64,000 nt of DNA from NCBI RefSeq assembly GCF_024323335.1, contig NC_066579.1, positions 241,093,652-241,157,651 of the forward strand, written 5' to 3'. The notes under the pieces were generated by a model. The model saw only the letters and a program-made list of their open reading frames with translations. It did not search any database and had not been told where the DNA came from. Every line of letters starts with the position of its first letter. Position 1 is the first letter of the stretch. Shown here piece by piece: positions 32,777-44,261 of the stretch. Both the position numbers and the translations under genes were made by a program. The DNA is from Lathyrus oleraceus (lineage: Eukaryota; Streptophyta; Magnoliopsida; Fabales; Fabaceae).

Positions 32777-34501
32777 CTACGCTGACGGAGGTCCCACAGA
32801 CGGCTCTGCATCATCAACCATCTTGGTAAACTTCACAGCAAACCTAAGCTCAGTGTTCTCCTGCTGCAATCTCCCTATCTCCTTCTGGCCAATCTTCATC
32901 TGTCTGAAGTAATGATCTCTCTCAGCAAGATAATGGTCTCTCTCAGCAACGATCTTTGCTTTCTCAGCTTCCCATTCTGTAGCAATGATTTTGGCTCTAG
33001 CTTCCCTCTGATCCCTCACAAGGATTTGTCTCCTCTTCTCATCTTCAATGACCTGTGAGGCTCTAGCCAACCTCTCCTTGGTGATGTCGTGCTCCTTTGC
33101 AGACGACTTTAATGCTTGGCTGATCTTGCGGTAATAGGCAGTGTCTATCTCAAAGCGCTTCGCTTCCATGGCATGCCTCTTATCCTGATCTTCTATTCTC
33201 CCTTTGATCTCCTGATTAGCCATCTTAATCCTAGCAACACTCATCTCCAACTCAGTCTTCTCTGCTTGCAGCTGATCTCTGGCTCTCTTCATCTCAAGGA
33301 ACTCTTCCATGCTGACAGAAGAACATGGCCCCTCAATCACTGGACACCAAGGATCACCTCCAGGAAATGGTAGATGTGTGAGCTCAATCCTCTTCCTAAG
33401 CCAATCATCAAATTGAGGAAGAGACCTGCTATTAACCTTACCAAAAGGAACCTTGCCCTTTCTCTGAATATTTCGCCATGCCCCGGACACTCGCCTCAAC
33501 TGTGACAAATTACCCTCAGCTGGGAAGTAGAAAGACTCCTGAATCTCACACTCGAGAGGAGGAACCTCCATAGCGAACCCCATTTGTCTCCTAAGAAGCG
33601 TCTGGTTGTAATTAATGCAACCCTGAACTCCTATAAGAGGCACATTGGGAAGACTCCCACAACTGTAAATGAAGTTTCGTCCAGCCATACCATTGTGAGT
33701 CCAAGCTATGTCCTTGGCCCGCAACCCCATCAACCTGGTCGCCCAATTAATCGTAGGATTAAGAGAAACAAAAGCACCTCTGGAAGGCAGATACCCCATA
33801 AACCATTTATGCAACAGTTGAGCACAACATCTGATCAGTCCCCCACGCCGCTTCTCGTTCCGATTATGGACCGAGTAATAAACATCCCCAACCAAGGTAG
33901 GAATAGGATTCCTCTGCATAAACACCCGGATGGCATTAATATCCACGAAGTTCTTCTGATTAGGGAACATGACGATCCCATAAATGCTCACAGCAATTAA
34001 GGCACAGACGGTCCTCCAATTACCCACAACAGCATGCTCCTTGACCTTAGCCTCCAAGAAACTCAGATGAAAACCAGGCAGCTTTCCCTTCTCCTTCAAA
34101 CCCCCCTTTGTCACCTCTGGACTCAAATAAAGAGCACGAGAGATCTCAGCAATATCAGGCTCCCCCTTAGTGGCATAGAAAGGAATCTGATCCCTGATCT
34201 GAATACCTAGGATGCTAGCATAGTCCTCCATCAAAGGTCCCAATAAGTAATCCGGGAAAACAAAGCACCTCAAGCCTGGGTCATAAAACTGGAGAAGAGT
34301 ATGGATGGCGCTCCTATCACTGTCTGTGAGCCTGAAAACCAACTTCAGAATACCACCATAATACTCACGGAACAACCCCACATGGTCAGGTGTAATCAAT
34401 GCTATCATATCCCTCAACACATCAATCTCTGGATCAAAAAAGTTGTAGACAACATCGTCTTTCAAGCCGGTCCTCATGTCTGAATCAAAGAAGTCTCTCA
34501 A
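32777..34501 (-). CDS. Element A ORF1 protein: globular N-terminal domain plus long coiled coil
   Basis: An intact 574-codon frame (ATG at 34501) between the leader and gag, the place of the extra ORF1 that defines Ogre elements. Residues 1 to about 350 look globular, with FYDPGLRCFVFPDYLLGPLM and SILGI; they resemble the plant domain annotated as DUF7745 in Ogre-derived proteins (from memory, moderate certainty). Residues about 385-565 are charged and heptad-rich (FLEMKRARDQLQAEKTELEM, EIKGRIEDQDKRHAM, EAEKAKIVAERDHYLAERDHY), a long coiled coil. No signal peptide or membrane segment is seen. The function of Ogre ORF1 is not known to me; a coiled coil suggests self-association or binding to the particle. 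Element B has lost it. Its intactness in an otherwise lightly damaged element suggests it was under selection until recently. Confidence 0.82.
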   Translation of the reverse strand: MRDFFDSDMRTGLKDDVVYNFFDPEIDVLRDMIALITPDHVGLFREYYGGILKLVFRLTDSDRSAIHTLLQFYDPGLRCFVFPDYLLGPLMEDYASILGIQIRDQIPFYATKGEPDIAEISRALYLSPEVTKGGLKEKGKLPGFHLSFLEAKVKEHAVVGNWRTVCALIAVSIYGIVMFPNQKNFVDINAIRVFMQRNPIPTLVGDVYYSVHNRNEKRRGGLIRCCAQLLHKWFMGYLPSRGAFVSLNPTINWATRLMGLRAKDIAWTHNGMAGRNFIYSCGSLPNVPLIGVQGCINYNQTLLRRQMGFAMEVPPLECEIQESFYFPAEGNLSQLRRVSGAWRNIQRKGKVPFGKVNSRSLPQFDDWLRKRIELTHLPFPGGDPWCPVIEGPCSSVSMEEFLEMKRARDQLQAEKTELEMSVARIKMANQEIKGRIEDQDKRHAMEAKRFEIDTAYYRKISQALKSSAKEHDITKERLARASQVIEDEKRRQILVRDQREARAKIIATEWEAEKAKIVAERDHYLAERDHYFRQMKIGQKEIGRLQQENTELRFAVKFTKMVDDAEPSVGPPSA

Positions 34502-35512
34502 CCAGGATCTCGATCAAGAATGCCCCCTGCATATGGATAAACATGTGTTAGATGCAGATAAATGCAAAATGTGAATGATGCTGATGTATGAATGCAATGC
34601 ACTGTGCCGTCCTCCAAGTCATCTGTCCATCCACTGCACTGAGTTACGACATCTGAACTGATCACAACCATCTGAGGTACTGAGCGACCATAAGTCCGGC
34701 TTGGGATTCCGAAATAAAGGGAACTGAAGGATACATCACCACCATCACTAGGAAATCACTGAACTGATAACCACAAGACCCTCTGAACCAGCCCAGGGAA
34801 TCCTGAAATAAACGGATCCCCACTGATAAATACCGCGGACAGCACTCCGGCGTCTCGGAAATAAATCCATAAATCCGACTTATAAATAAGACTCTGATCA
34901 ATAACTGAACCCTTAATCACCATCAAAGTCACCATCAGAACATGCATCTGTAAGAATCAACCCTCCCCTCACAGGTGAATTCTAATCAGGTCATCCTAAG
35001 ACGGATAATGGTCTCGACAATCGGGCAAAGATACTCAACGGGTTTTCCCTTTCGGGTGTGCCGTTGCAGCTCTCTTAAGATCGTCTAAACCAAAGATCTG
35101 GGAAAGCACGGTCACCGAAGTCAACAGCCCTAAAGAGATAACCCAACCAAAGTGGAATACCCCACTAAGGAAGGTCTCACTCAGAAGAACCTCGTCCGAC
35201 TTGTGGTATGTCACGTCGCAACAACATGCTGATCCAACATGTGAGGAAACGTGAGACCACACTAATCCTAGGTGTATACTCGGGCCTGGGTTTTAGCCCC
35301 ACTCAGAACACCCACCCCAAATCAGGGAAACCACCTGTACAGAAGACAACACAATGATAGTATGATGCATGCAAACATTTATGCAAATATATACACAACA
35401 TAATAATCATGAATACAATAAATAGAGCAACACAAGCAACCTAAACTATCCTAAAGAGCACTAGGAGAGACTCGCTTAGGGAAGATGGACCAGCAAGAGG
35501 TCAACTTCAGAT
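34502..35512 (-). other. Element A 5' leader between PBS and ORF1
   Basis: About 1 kb with no persuasive gene. Short related segments with GAAATAAA (plus strand) recur near 34703, 34804 and 34858 next to GGGA- or GGATCC-like words, perhaps degenerate repeats or a structured leader. The packaging signal would be expected here, but none can be named from the sequence. Confidence 0.55.
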
Positions 35513-35514
35513 GG

Positions 35515-35532
35515 TCCCCAGCAGAGTCGCCA
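35515..35532 (-). other. Primer-binding site of element A
   Basis: Two bases inside the 5' LTR the minus strand reads TGGCGACTCTGCTGGGGA. This is the Ogre-type PBS; I recall it as complementary to the 3' end of a tRNA-Arg, to be checked against plant tRNAs. It starts minus-strand DNA synthesis and fixes 35535-40529 as the 5' LTR. Confidence 0.78.
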
Positions 35533-35534
35533 GC

Positions 35535-38500
35535 TGTCGCATCCGCAAAAAACAACCGGCGGGCAAAAACAAAACAAACAGAGCCGCCACCGTGCGTTAT
35601 TTATCCCAAAGAGGGAAAGGAAACGCTCGAAGTAAACCTAGAAAAGACATGGTCTCGCGACCAAAGAGAGATGGGATCGGGAGTCGGTTATGCGAAGGGA
35701 AGGTATTAGCACCCCTACGCATCCGTCGTACTCGATGAGATTCACGCTCAGAAAGATAGAAGAAAGGTTGCTAAACACTGCTCAAAAGAATGCAGACACA
35801 CACTGGAAACAACACAGGTGGGAGAAGAGGGGAACAGGCTCGCTAGGATATCGCATCCTATGCCTACGTATCTCATTTAGAATGAGAATCAGAGCTACCG
35901 TAGTTCGACTAATGCACGCCAAAACAAAACCCACACAGGAACTCGACTGCCAATCGCTGGACTTACGTCAAACTCCAAACTCACACATAGGAAACCGACT
36001 GCCAATCGCTGGACTTACGTCAGGCTCCAAGAAAATAAGAGGTTAACCGGATGCTGAGTCGTCAAAAGCAACAAAGAAGTTGAACAAACAAGCTAACAGG
36101 GAGTCTGGTACTCGAGCCTGCTAGCTTTCAAGCAAACACACACAAAAAAAGGAAAAGGGTGAACACACAGACTAGAAGGGAGTCGGGAACTCGGACCTAA
36201 TAGCTGTCAAGAAAAACACACGCAAAAAAGGAAAAGGGTACCCGGAAAGATCTCGCATGATCTCCTGCCTACGTACCTCATCTGGTATGAGGATCAGGGC
36301 GACGTAGTTCCCCTTAACAGGGGGGAAACTTTCTCCTAACCAGAGACTGGGAAATGACAAACTAGAAGGGAGACTGACTCGAGCCTAATAGTTATCATGT
36401 AATCCACCATGGTCCTAGGTTGAGGTTTCTATCTAACTTGCACAGGCAGCAAGCTATCCTAAACAGCACAAGCAAAGTCATACAAGCACAAAAAGCAAGC
36501 ACACACACTATATGCACACAATTGGGCTCATACAAGGTTAGGCTGTGAAACACAAGCCAACTGGAATCGGGTGTAGTTAGCTCTTAACCCTAACATTGAG
36601 AGTTAGGGTGAAGTAGATGAAATGGGAAGTGAGGGTAAGACCTCACAGCTCTTATCCCTGGCCTGGGAGAGCTTCAGACAAATGAATGTGGGAGTTCAGA
36701 AAGTTGGAACTCTTCTCCACATATGACCGACACAACAAAGATCTTGGGTTAATATCCACAATGAATCAACACATGGTGTGAGCAAAGTGGATGACACACT
36801 GAGTAGCAGGAGATGGACTACACATCTCTTTTATCTGCCAGTTGCCTTATCAAAGGACTTTTCCTGCTTGGCACAAAGATAAACATTCACAAGCATTGCC
36901 TCTTAAGAAGGACTTTAGACAAGTGCCTGCCCAAGTAACAGGACAAGTCTTCCAGACTACATGAAGTCAGAGAGTTATACCTATGTCGTTAAGCAACCAA
37001 GCAAAAGCAAGTTCAAAATGAACTTAAGCAACTTATGTACCTGTTGAAACATCACACAAGTCAGTTCAACTATACAGACAAACAAACAATCATGAATATC
37101 AAACAGTCAAGCCCAATGAACAAAGGCATAAGCCAACAAGTCAAACTCAAATGAGTTAACAACCCTACAAAACACACAATGTTAGTAGTCAAAAGTAAAC
37201 ATCAAAGGCTCAAGTGATAGAGCATCATCAACTATGGAACTTGAATGCTCCACCTGAAATCAAAACTCAAACATAAGCAACCAACCACTAGGTCAAGGCC
37301 TAGGGTCAAAGAGGGAAAAAAATCCAAAACAGAACATGAAATTTGGCATGAATCAACTTCATTCAATCAAGAACACAATCCAAAAGGTCCCATCTCAATA
37401 TCAATTACCAAATCCATTTCATGAACCAAACATGGCAAGGTATGCAAGTTGTGATCACATTGAGACACCAGAATGAACAAATGCACAATAAATCAAAAAT
37501 GCTTCAAATAATCTTGGAAAAATTCATGGGTAAACAGAACATACAACATGACCATCACACAAAAAATTAGAGCATTTGGACAACATTAGGCATGGTAATC
37601 AAATTGCCTAAGTCAAGGCAAGCACAAACAAGCACATGTGTGACACCAAATGTCACACCAACTTAGCATAGGCCTAAAACAGAAATGAAACATGGTAAAA
37701 ACCTCAAACCAAAGCCAAAACAACACTAAACATGTCTAGAAATAGTGTGCAAAATTTCACATCCATTGGATAAAGAACAAGCATTTCCCAATCAAATGAA
37801 AATCAAGGCAATCCAAAAGCTCTCATATGACTATCCAGAATGAAAAATATCAATTAAATTAGAAATGATCCCAAAAATTCCAACAAAAATCATGAGCCAT
37901 CACAACATCCATATCAAGCATCATACAAAAATATCATGGCAATTGGAATTCATTTGGCATGGCAAGTACATCCATCAAGTTGAACAAGCAAAGGTGTGAC
38001 ACACATTGTCTCACCTACATTCACATGATCATAAAACAGAAACCACAAATGGTAAAAATACCAAATCAACACCACCATGTCAAGCAAAGAGTCTATTTTC
38101 AACATGTAAAATTTCATGAGCATTGGATAAAATCTCAGCATTTCATAAAAGATATGGCAAGGTAAGGTCAAGAATGGACATGTGTACACAAACCCTAGGC
38201 AAAATAATTTTCCAGCCAAGCACAATTTATGAAAAAATAATCAAAAAAAACTAGAGAGAAAATGTAACACAATGCAAAAATCCTCATATTTTTTGGATTA
38301 TTATTTAATTAGATATGGATTTTAGAAGTGAGAAAAAAAATAAAAAATGCATGAAGCAAGGTATATGAACATATGGAGGGAAAACAAATAAAGCATGAAG
38401 CATTTGAAATAATGTTGCAAGCCGGATTCGAACTGAAGCGAGATTTGAATTGGAGCGTGCCTTGGAGTGAAACGCGCCGTTTCACTAATCCTAAGTGGCA

Positions 38501-40529
38501 CGGTCAAGCAATGCTGACCAATCAAAACGCCATGCAGATGCTGAGGTGGACCAATACATGCGCGCTATTTCATAAACACATGCACAACTCAAGAAACGCG
38601 TTCTAATGGATCAAAAGCCATTCTGGAAACGAAATTTCACCAGCTTCATCGTGTTCATCATAGCTCAAGAACATTTTTCTCAGATTTTAACAATAAGCAC
38701 ATCAATGGATAGATCTTCCAACATAGAACAAGGATCAATGCATGGCTAAGGCTAATTCAACATACATTAAGAGAATCGAAGCAATATATTTTCATACATG
38801 AATCTTTAAATCACTATAACTAACTCAATTTGGCATGGATTTCAGTGATCTAAAGCTCAGATTAACCAGCATTGAAAGATAAACAAAACTAGCATAAGCA
38901 ATTCGAGAAAGGAGAGATTCGATTTGGAACCTCTTGGAGAGCAGCTTTGTCAAATCGTGTTATCCAGGCTTGGCAATGCTCAAAAGCTCCTCTAGATCAC
39001 TTGTATGGATGAATGGATGAAGACTTGAGGCTTAATCGTGCTTGATTCCACCAGAATTGGAGTTCACCATTGATGTATCAAGCTTCGAGCATGAGCAAAA
39101 CTGCACTGTTTCGTTCAATTCCACGTGCCAATTCCCTCAAGAACACTCCATAAACAAAGATCAAGCAATGGAAATGGATGCTATGTGAAGAAATTGAGAG
39201 AAATTTTTGAGAGAAAAATTTGTGAAACTTGGATCTAGATCTGAATTGTGATTGTGATGAATTCTGTTATGATTAAGCATTTATAGTCCAGGTTAATCAT
39301 GATTAGGAAAAGGTTTAAGCAAATGCAAATGGAATTAGTGAATTATGAGGTGTTTTGGCAAAAATGAGTTTTCACCCTATGCATGAAAATGCATGGTGAA
39401 TAGTGCACGAATTTCCACTTAATTTCACTCAAAAATCTGTTTTGGAGTCAATGGTGATGGTCACATGTTCAAATGATGCACAAATTTTAAATTCCATTTT
39501 TCCCTCCAAAAATCAAGTGAATTTCCAAATATTTATGTGAATGTAATTCATGCCATGTAATGCAAAATTTGGAAACTATATATCAAAACAAGAACAATGC
39601 AAAAAGAGCCACTTGATTTGGAGTTTTGGTTGAGAAGTTATGCCCATTTGAAGTTCCATGTTCACTTGGTCAAGATTTGATCATATCTCCTTAACCACAC
39701 ATGAGAAATCCATGATCTTGGACTTTTCGGAAATGGGAGAGAAAGATCTACAACTTTCATGTTCAACAAAATTTCATTTGAAGCTTTATTGATGATGTAA
39801 TCTTGAGTTGAAAACCTTTCCATTTTTGGCAATTTCAAATTACAGGTCACTTTCTATTTTTGGAAAGTTTTGTCCTGACTTTATTTTCTTCAATGTTGAT
39901 GTTTGAAATGTCAAATGAGACTTGTTTGAACATGAATGAAGTATTTCTAATCACCTCCCACCTCCAAATCCAACAGTTGACTTGTGGTTGACTTTTGTAG
40001 TTGATAGATGACTTGGCCATGCACAGATGATTTTGAGCCTCAATCTCCTGATGAAATGGCTCCAAAATGACACCCTAGCTTATACAAGCTCCATAAAATC
40101 ATATGATGATCTCCATCTCATTAAAAACCCCATCTCCTTGAAAAACCCTAATTGGTATAAAGCAACTGATTAGGGTTGACCAGAGGTCAAAACCCTAATC
40201 CCAAGGCACATGATCAGGCATAATGAACCTCTTGGTGATGATAAAACCATGATGATGGTGATGTACCATTGCAATCAAGATAATACTCAACCTCCTTGAG
40301 GAACCAAAAACCCTAATTGAAGCACAAACCCTCAGATGGCTAATGATCAATTCAATAGGACCCTCAGGCTTGCATCTCTTAACCTCTTTATCTTCTGAGC
40401 AAGACTTAGGAGGACGACTTGTTCATTGCTTCCACATGATATGAAATATGTAATGACTAATGTCCTAAAAATGAGATGCAATATGCTAAGCTAGTCCCAA
40501 GAGAGGAGGGCAAATTTTGAGGTGTTACA
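35535..40529 (-). repeat. Element A 5' LTR (4995 bp)
   Basis: In element orientation it starts TGTAACACCTC at 40529 and ends GGATGCGACA at 35535. It aligns with 637-5595; the clearest difference is the stretch at about 38417-38465 that is shortened in the 3' LTR. TATA-like TATAAATG at 39278-39285 (minus). Double-hairpin motifs at about 35838-35914 and 36241-36312; in the second, CCTCAT/ATGAGG is fully paired. Small open frames inside recur in the 3' LTR with altered ends and are not genes. Confidence 0.93.
39278..39285 (-). promoter_or_regulatory. Putative TATA box, element A 5' LTR
   Basis: TATAAATG on the minus strand in the copy that would drive transcription of element A. Same place as in the 3' LTR (4345-4352). 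Confidence 0.5.
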
Positions 40530-40534
40530 CAAGG
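40530..40534. repeat. Target site duplication of element A (right)
   Basis: CAAGG, repeated from 632-636. Confidence 0.92.
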
Positions 40535-40836
40535 ACGACCCAGCAAGCAGCTATATGAAGGACTGATATCCATCACATAGAAGACGTTGTTGAAGGTTTG
40601 TGATCCAATCTGAATTGGCAATTCTACCTCTCTGAATACCGACCTCTTAGAACCATCGAAGGCTCTCACAACAAGATCGGAAGGCTTCAAGATCAAACCT
40701 TCTACCTCTAACCTTGACAGAGCTCTCTTGGGTAGCACATTGAGAGAGGAACTTGTATCCACCAGAACATGGGATAGCACAGTGTCTTTGCATTCCGTCG
40801 AAATATGCAAAGCCTTGTTATGATCGCGTCCAGCTG

Positions 40837-40841
40837 GCGTC
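40837..40841. repeat. Target site duplication of solo LTR (left)
   Basis: GCGTC directly before TGTTACACC at 40842; repeated at 43988-43992. Confidence 0.9.
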
Positions 40842-41438
40842 TGTTACACCCCAAAATTTGCCCTCTATTTTTAACTCTAACCAATTTTTGTTTCACATTC
40901 ATTTGCATCATCTTCATAGCATAACATTTTTTTCTGTCTTAATATTAGCCGGAATAATTTCTCGGAATTTACAAACAGACTGGGCAAGTTAACTTTTTAA
41001 CTGTGCCTAAAATTAGTCAACGAAAAAATGTCAAGTTTAAGTTTGCAAATGTCGATAACATTAATCTGCGGTTCACGTGGTTTAATTTGACATGCTAAAA
41101 ATATTTTTACGACTATTTTTGGTCATATGTTGATCAGTCTGAGCAGTTTAAACGGTCATAATTTTTATTTCAAAATCCGACCAAACGCTGTATTTTTCCG
41201 AGTCATTTATTTCGCGCTGATTATTTTGACGTGTTCATTTTATTTTTTCGAGTATTTTGGTGCCCGACTTTTTTTTTTTGAGTCTATTTATTTTTATATT
41301 GGATCTAGAATAAATAAATAGGTTAATTAGTTTTTATTTTAATTTTAACTATTTTAATTATTTAACTTTATTCAGTTTTAATTTAATATTGGGTTTCAAA
41401 ATAAACTTAGGCCCATTATCATTAACCTAATTTGTTCC

Positions 41439-41446
41439 TATATATA
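41439..41446 (+). promoter_or_regulatory. Putative TATA box of solo LTR
   Basis: TATATATA in a TTCCTATATATATTTACTAG context, about 600 bp into the LTR. Motif evidence only. Confidence 0.45.
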
Positions 41447-42370
41447 TTTACTAGCATGACTGATAGAGGGAGGCCAAAAGACAGAACAAAAAAGAGAAAC
41501 TGAGAGTGGCTGATCTATACTATCGTACACACAGTTTGGTAATAGTTTATATATGATATATACTTTATCTATTTTGTTGATATATTTGTTACTGTGTTTC
41601 AAATACATGTTCATATGTGTGACTGTGTTATGTATTCCAGATACATGCGGTTTGGTTAAATATATCAGGATATCGCCGTTTTGCTTTTTTTATGCACATG
41701 AATATAACATGTATAATAATTTGGTTCATTGTATTATGTATTTGATGTGTTTGTTTTTATATAAGTTTTACATGTCTCATAATATATAATATAATATAAT
41801 ATAATAATAATTTTGTTGTTAATAAAAATGCATATGGATCATATAATATATAATTTGTAATATGTAACTAGTGTGTTAAATATATTTCTATTTTATGTTA
41901 TAATTTGATTATGTTTTCGGATCGGATCGTGTCAATGCGCCGTTTTCACATATACGTGTATGAGGCGTGACATTTGTGTTATCCGATCCTGTTGCGATGA
42001 TCGCAATTTTGCGCTAGCAACGCCATTTTTTTTTAATTCATATTTTTTTTTATATACATATTTAGATCTGCACATTTTTTTTCATAACTAACTACCCTGA
42101 TTTTTCCTAAATCCTGACAATTTCGCCACAAACTCTAAATTTCAAACCTAAAACTTTAACCGTGTTATTTCCTCTAAACCATAAACCTTTTCTTAAACCT
42201 TAACAAACCTTATTATTATTTCCTATTTTCGCTCATATTTATGTTATTCATACACTGTAACTGCTTCGCCCTTGTAATATTTTAAGTTTTAACTTATAAT
42301 ATTTTCAGTTTTACTTTTCGCCATCTTTATTATGTAACTGCACCAAAGCGTTGTAATAATTAGGGTTTTA

Positions 42371-42443
42371 TTTTCTGCCATTGATTTTCTGCCATTTTAT
42401 TTTTCTGCCATTTATTTTTCTGCCATTTAAATTTCTGCCATTG
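42371..42443 (+). repeat. 15-bp minisatellite in solo LTR
   Basis: TCTGCCATT recurs at 42374, 42388, 42404, 42419 and 42434 (spacings 14-16), separated by T-rich spacers; five copies. Confidence 0.85.
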
Positions 42444-43987
42444 ATCCTATATTAACTGCGTGGTTTAGTAATGTAGGGCGTGAAAACCTACTAAATTAAT
42501 TATTTAATATTTTTCTATAACCTTTATATTTTTTGTAAATAAATAATAAATACTAACTATTTTAATAACTTTTTTTATTACTTACTTATAATAATAAATC
42601 CTTATATATTTTGTAAATAAAATCTAATTGACCATTTTTTTAATTGAATAATAATAATAAACCTATTAATCTAATAATTTGATATTTTCTATAATCTTTA
42701 TTTATTTTGTAAATAACTAACTTAATATTTTTCATATAACTCTTTTATTTTATAATTTGTACATTAATGTATTTTAAATTCTTTTATTATTACTAATTTA
42801 TTTTAAACTCATATTTTTCTAATAACTTCTAAAAAAATCTAACTTGTTTAACCTAAAATAATTTCTTTTAAAATTCTAACCTTTTTATTATCACTTTATT
42901 ATTATTGTTATTTTATTATTGCTTTATTACCATTGTTTATTTATTATTTTATTATTATTTGCTTTTATCTATTCTATTTTTGCTTCATTATTTTCCTTAT
43001 TTTAATTTTGTTTTATTTATAATATTAGGAACAAATGTATAGGTTGTAAATTTATTCTTTCTCGCTTGATTATCATGTATCTGTCCCATAGCCATGTAAT
43101 AGTTTAGGAATTTATTTTTCTTGCTTCTATTTTTGTAAATATTTATTGCGTGGTTAGTAATTTAGGGAGTGCAAAAAACTAACTGTAAATAATTGAACTT
43201 AGAAAATTAAATTCAAGACAAATATCTGAAAAATAACACTCACACACGTAAGTCGATCTTTGATCGCCATCCGTACTTCCTAGGGTATTCCTCTTGGTTG
43301 CCTTCTTTAAATGGTCAAGTCCCTCGAAAATAGGGGTGTCTTAAGCAAAGTCCCTTCAAACAGAAAAATCATCAAGTCCCTATAAACTTAAAAGATCAAG
43401 TCCCTACGAGGTTGCCTACGATATAATGATCTTGTCCCTTCGGTAAATGTGATGATAGTCCCTACGAGTTGCTAAAGACACCCCTTATGTTGCCTTCATT
43501 GACCATACGATGACCCTACGCCCGTCCCTTAAACACATCCAAGGTAATGACTACCTATTCCTTAATAATAGGGACAATCTTACCATTGAAAGAATATACG
43601 AGAACACGAAAGACTTAATCTAGGGTAGGTATCTCATAGTTACTTGCTCACACTTTTCAAAATTACTTTTACACCTCACAATTTCTAAACTAGGCTTTGT
43701 ATACACCCATACGAGGGTCATTACAAAGTACTTAAAGAAATTTTTCTAATCACACACTACACTCTTGCAAACAAACAAAGTGAGCTAAGTAACTAAGAGC
43801 CCATGGATAACCATGGATATAAAGGGTGCTAATACCTTCCCTTTGTATAACCTACCCCCCGAACTCAAAATCTTTTTAAGGTCTTTCCTGTTCTTTTATG
43901 TCCTTTCCTTTTGGATAAAATAAAAGTCGGCGGCGACTCTTGCTATCCGCAACATTTAACTAAAGTCAGTTCTCCCACCGTGTTACA

Positions 43988-43992
43988 GCGTC
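43988..43992. repeat. Target site duplication of solo LTR (right)
   Basis: GCGTC, repeated from 40837-40841. Confidence 0.9.
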
Positions 43993-44261
43993 AAGTCAGA
44001 ATCAGTAAAACCCAACCCATTGCTTGCATGAACATTTGCAACGATCCCTTATAGTTGGTTCACTGAGATCTCCTGAGGCACATACGCAGCATTAAGGACC
44101 TTCAGAAGTGCCTCCCTGTGTGCCTCCGAACACAGCAGGAGTGAGAGAATAGATATCTTGGACGGCGTCTGAATCAACTGGTCGACTACCTTGTAGTCGC
44201 TTTTCTTTATGATTCTCAAGAGCTCGTCCACATCTTTCGCGAAAGCAGGCTCAGAGCCAGC
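43988..44261 (-). pseudogene. Element C: protease N-terminal fragment
   Basis: The minus strand reads DELLRIIKKSDYKVVDQL, QTPSKISILSLLLCSEAHRE and AAYVPQEISVNQL, matching the first 80 residues of element A protease. A TAA at 44049-44051 then stands where A has glutamate, after which the frame continues to the solo-LTR insertion point. It is in the same frame as the gag piece upstream, with a TAG at 44262-44264 between them, like the gag-stop-protease order of element A. Confidence 0.87.

Larger units (their letters stand above)
637..40529 (-). mobile_element. Element A: near-complete Ogre (Ty3/gypsy, Tat) retrotransposon
   Basis: A minus-strand LTR retrotransposon bounded by LTRs at 637-5595 (3') and 35535-40529 (5') and by a CAAGG duplication. 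Without the nested element B (9979-26558) and its duplicated target it is about 23.3 kb, a usual size for Ogre. In element order: 5' LTR, PBS, leader, ORF1, gag, protease, intron, RT-RNase H, second RNase H, integrase, long repeat-rich 3' UTR, PPT, 3' LTR. ORF1, gag and protease are each open. The obvious lesions are an extra G between the two RNase H domains (near 26955), a nonsense codon near the end of integrase (8854-8856), and the insertion of B. The two LTRs are close to identical by eye apart from one replacement near 3520, so insertion was fairly recent. It sits inside the protease of an older relative, element C. Confidence 0.93.
40530..40841 (-). pseudogene. Element C: protease active-site fragment
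   Basis: On the minus strand this piece reads HISTECKDTVLSHVLVDTSSS, SLNVLPKRAL, FREVELPIQIG and SYSCLLGRP, matching element A protease residues 100-200. The catalytic triplet is DTS instead of DTG, which would be expected to harm an aspartic protease. It is cut on one side by element A (40530) and on the other by the solo LTR (40842). The downstream part is at 1-636 and the upstream part at 43988-44264, so one old protease gene lies in three places. Confidence 0.87.
40842..43987 (+). mobile_element. Solo LTR, Tat-like family (3146 bp)
   Basis: It starts TGTTACACCCCAAAATTTGC and ends CCGTGTTACA, with a 5-bp duplication GCGTC on both sides and no PBS, PPT or gene inside. This fits an LTR left after recombination between the two LTRs of an element. 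The start resembles those of elements A and B. Near the end, AGGGTGCTAATACCTTCCC and GGATAAAATAAAAGTCGG resemble the terminal part of the A and B LTRs, so it belongs to a related Ogre/Tat family. TATA-like TATATATA at 41439-41446. The sequence is AT-rich, with an AATAT/AATA-rich run near 41780-41812 and a 15-bp minisatellite at 42371-42443. The short F- and Y-rich frames inside are chance products of composition. Confidence 0.88.

Noticed and set aside
33116..34000. Plus-strand frames of 85-138 codons
   Set aside because: Antisense to ORF1 of element A; no start context, domain or counterpart elsewhere.
41127..41789. F/Y/I-rich frames of 64 and 78 codons in the solo LTR
   Set aside because: Products of AT-rich composition; no domain, and the region is LTR.
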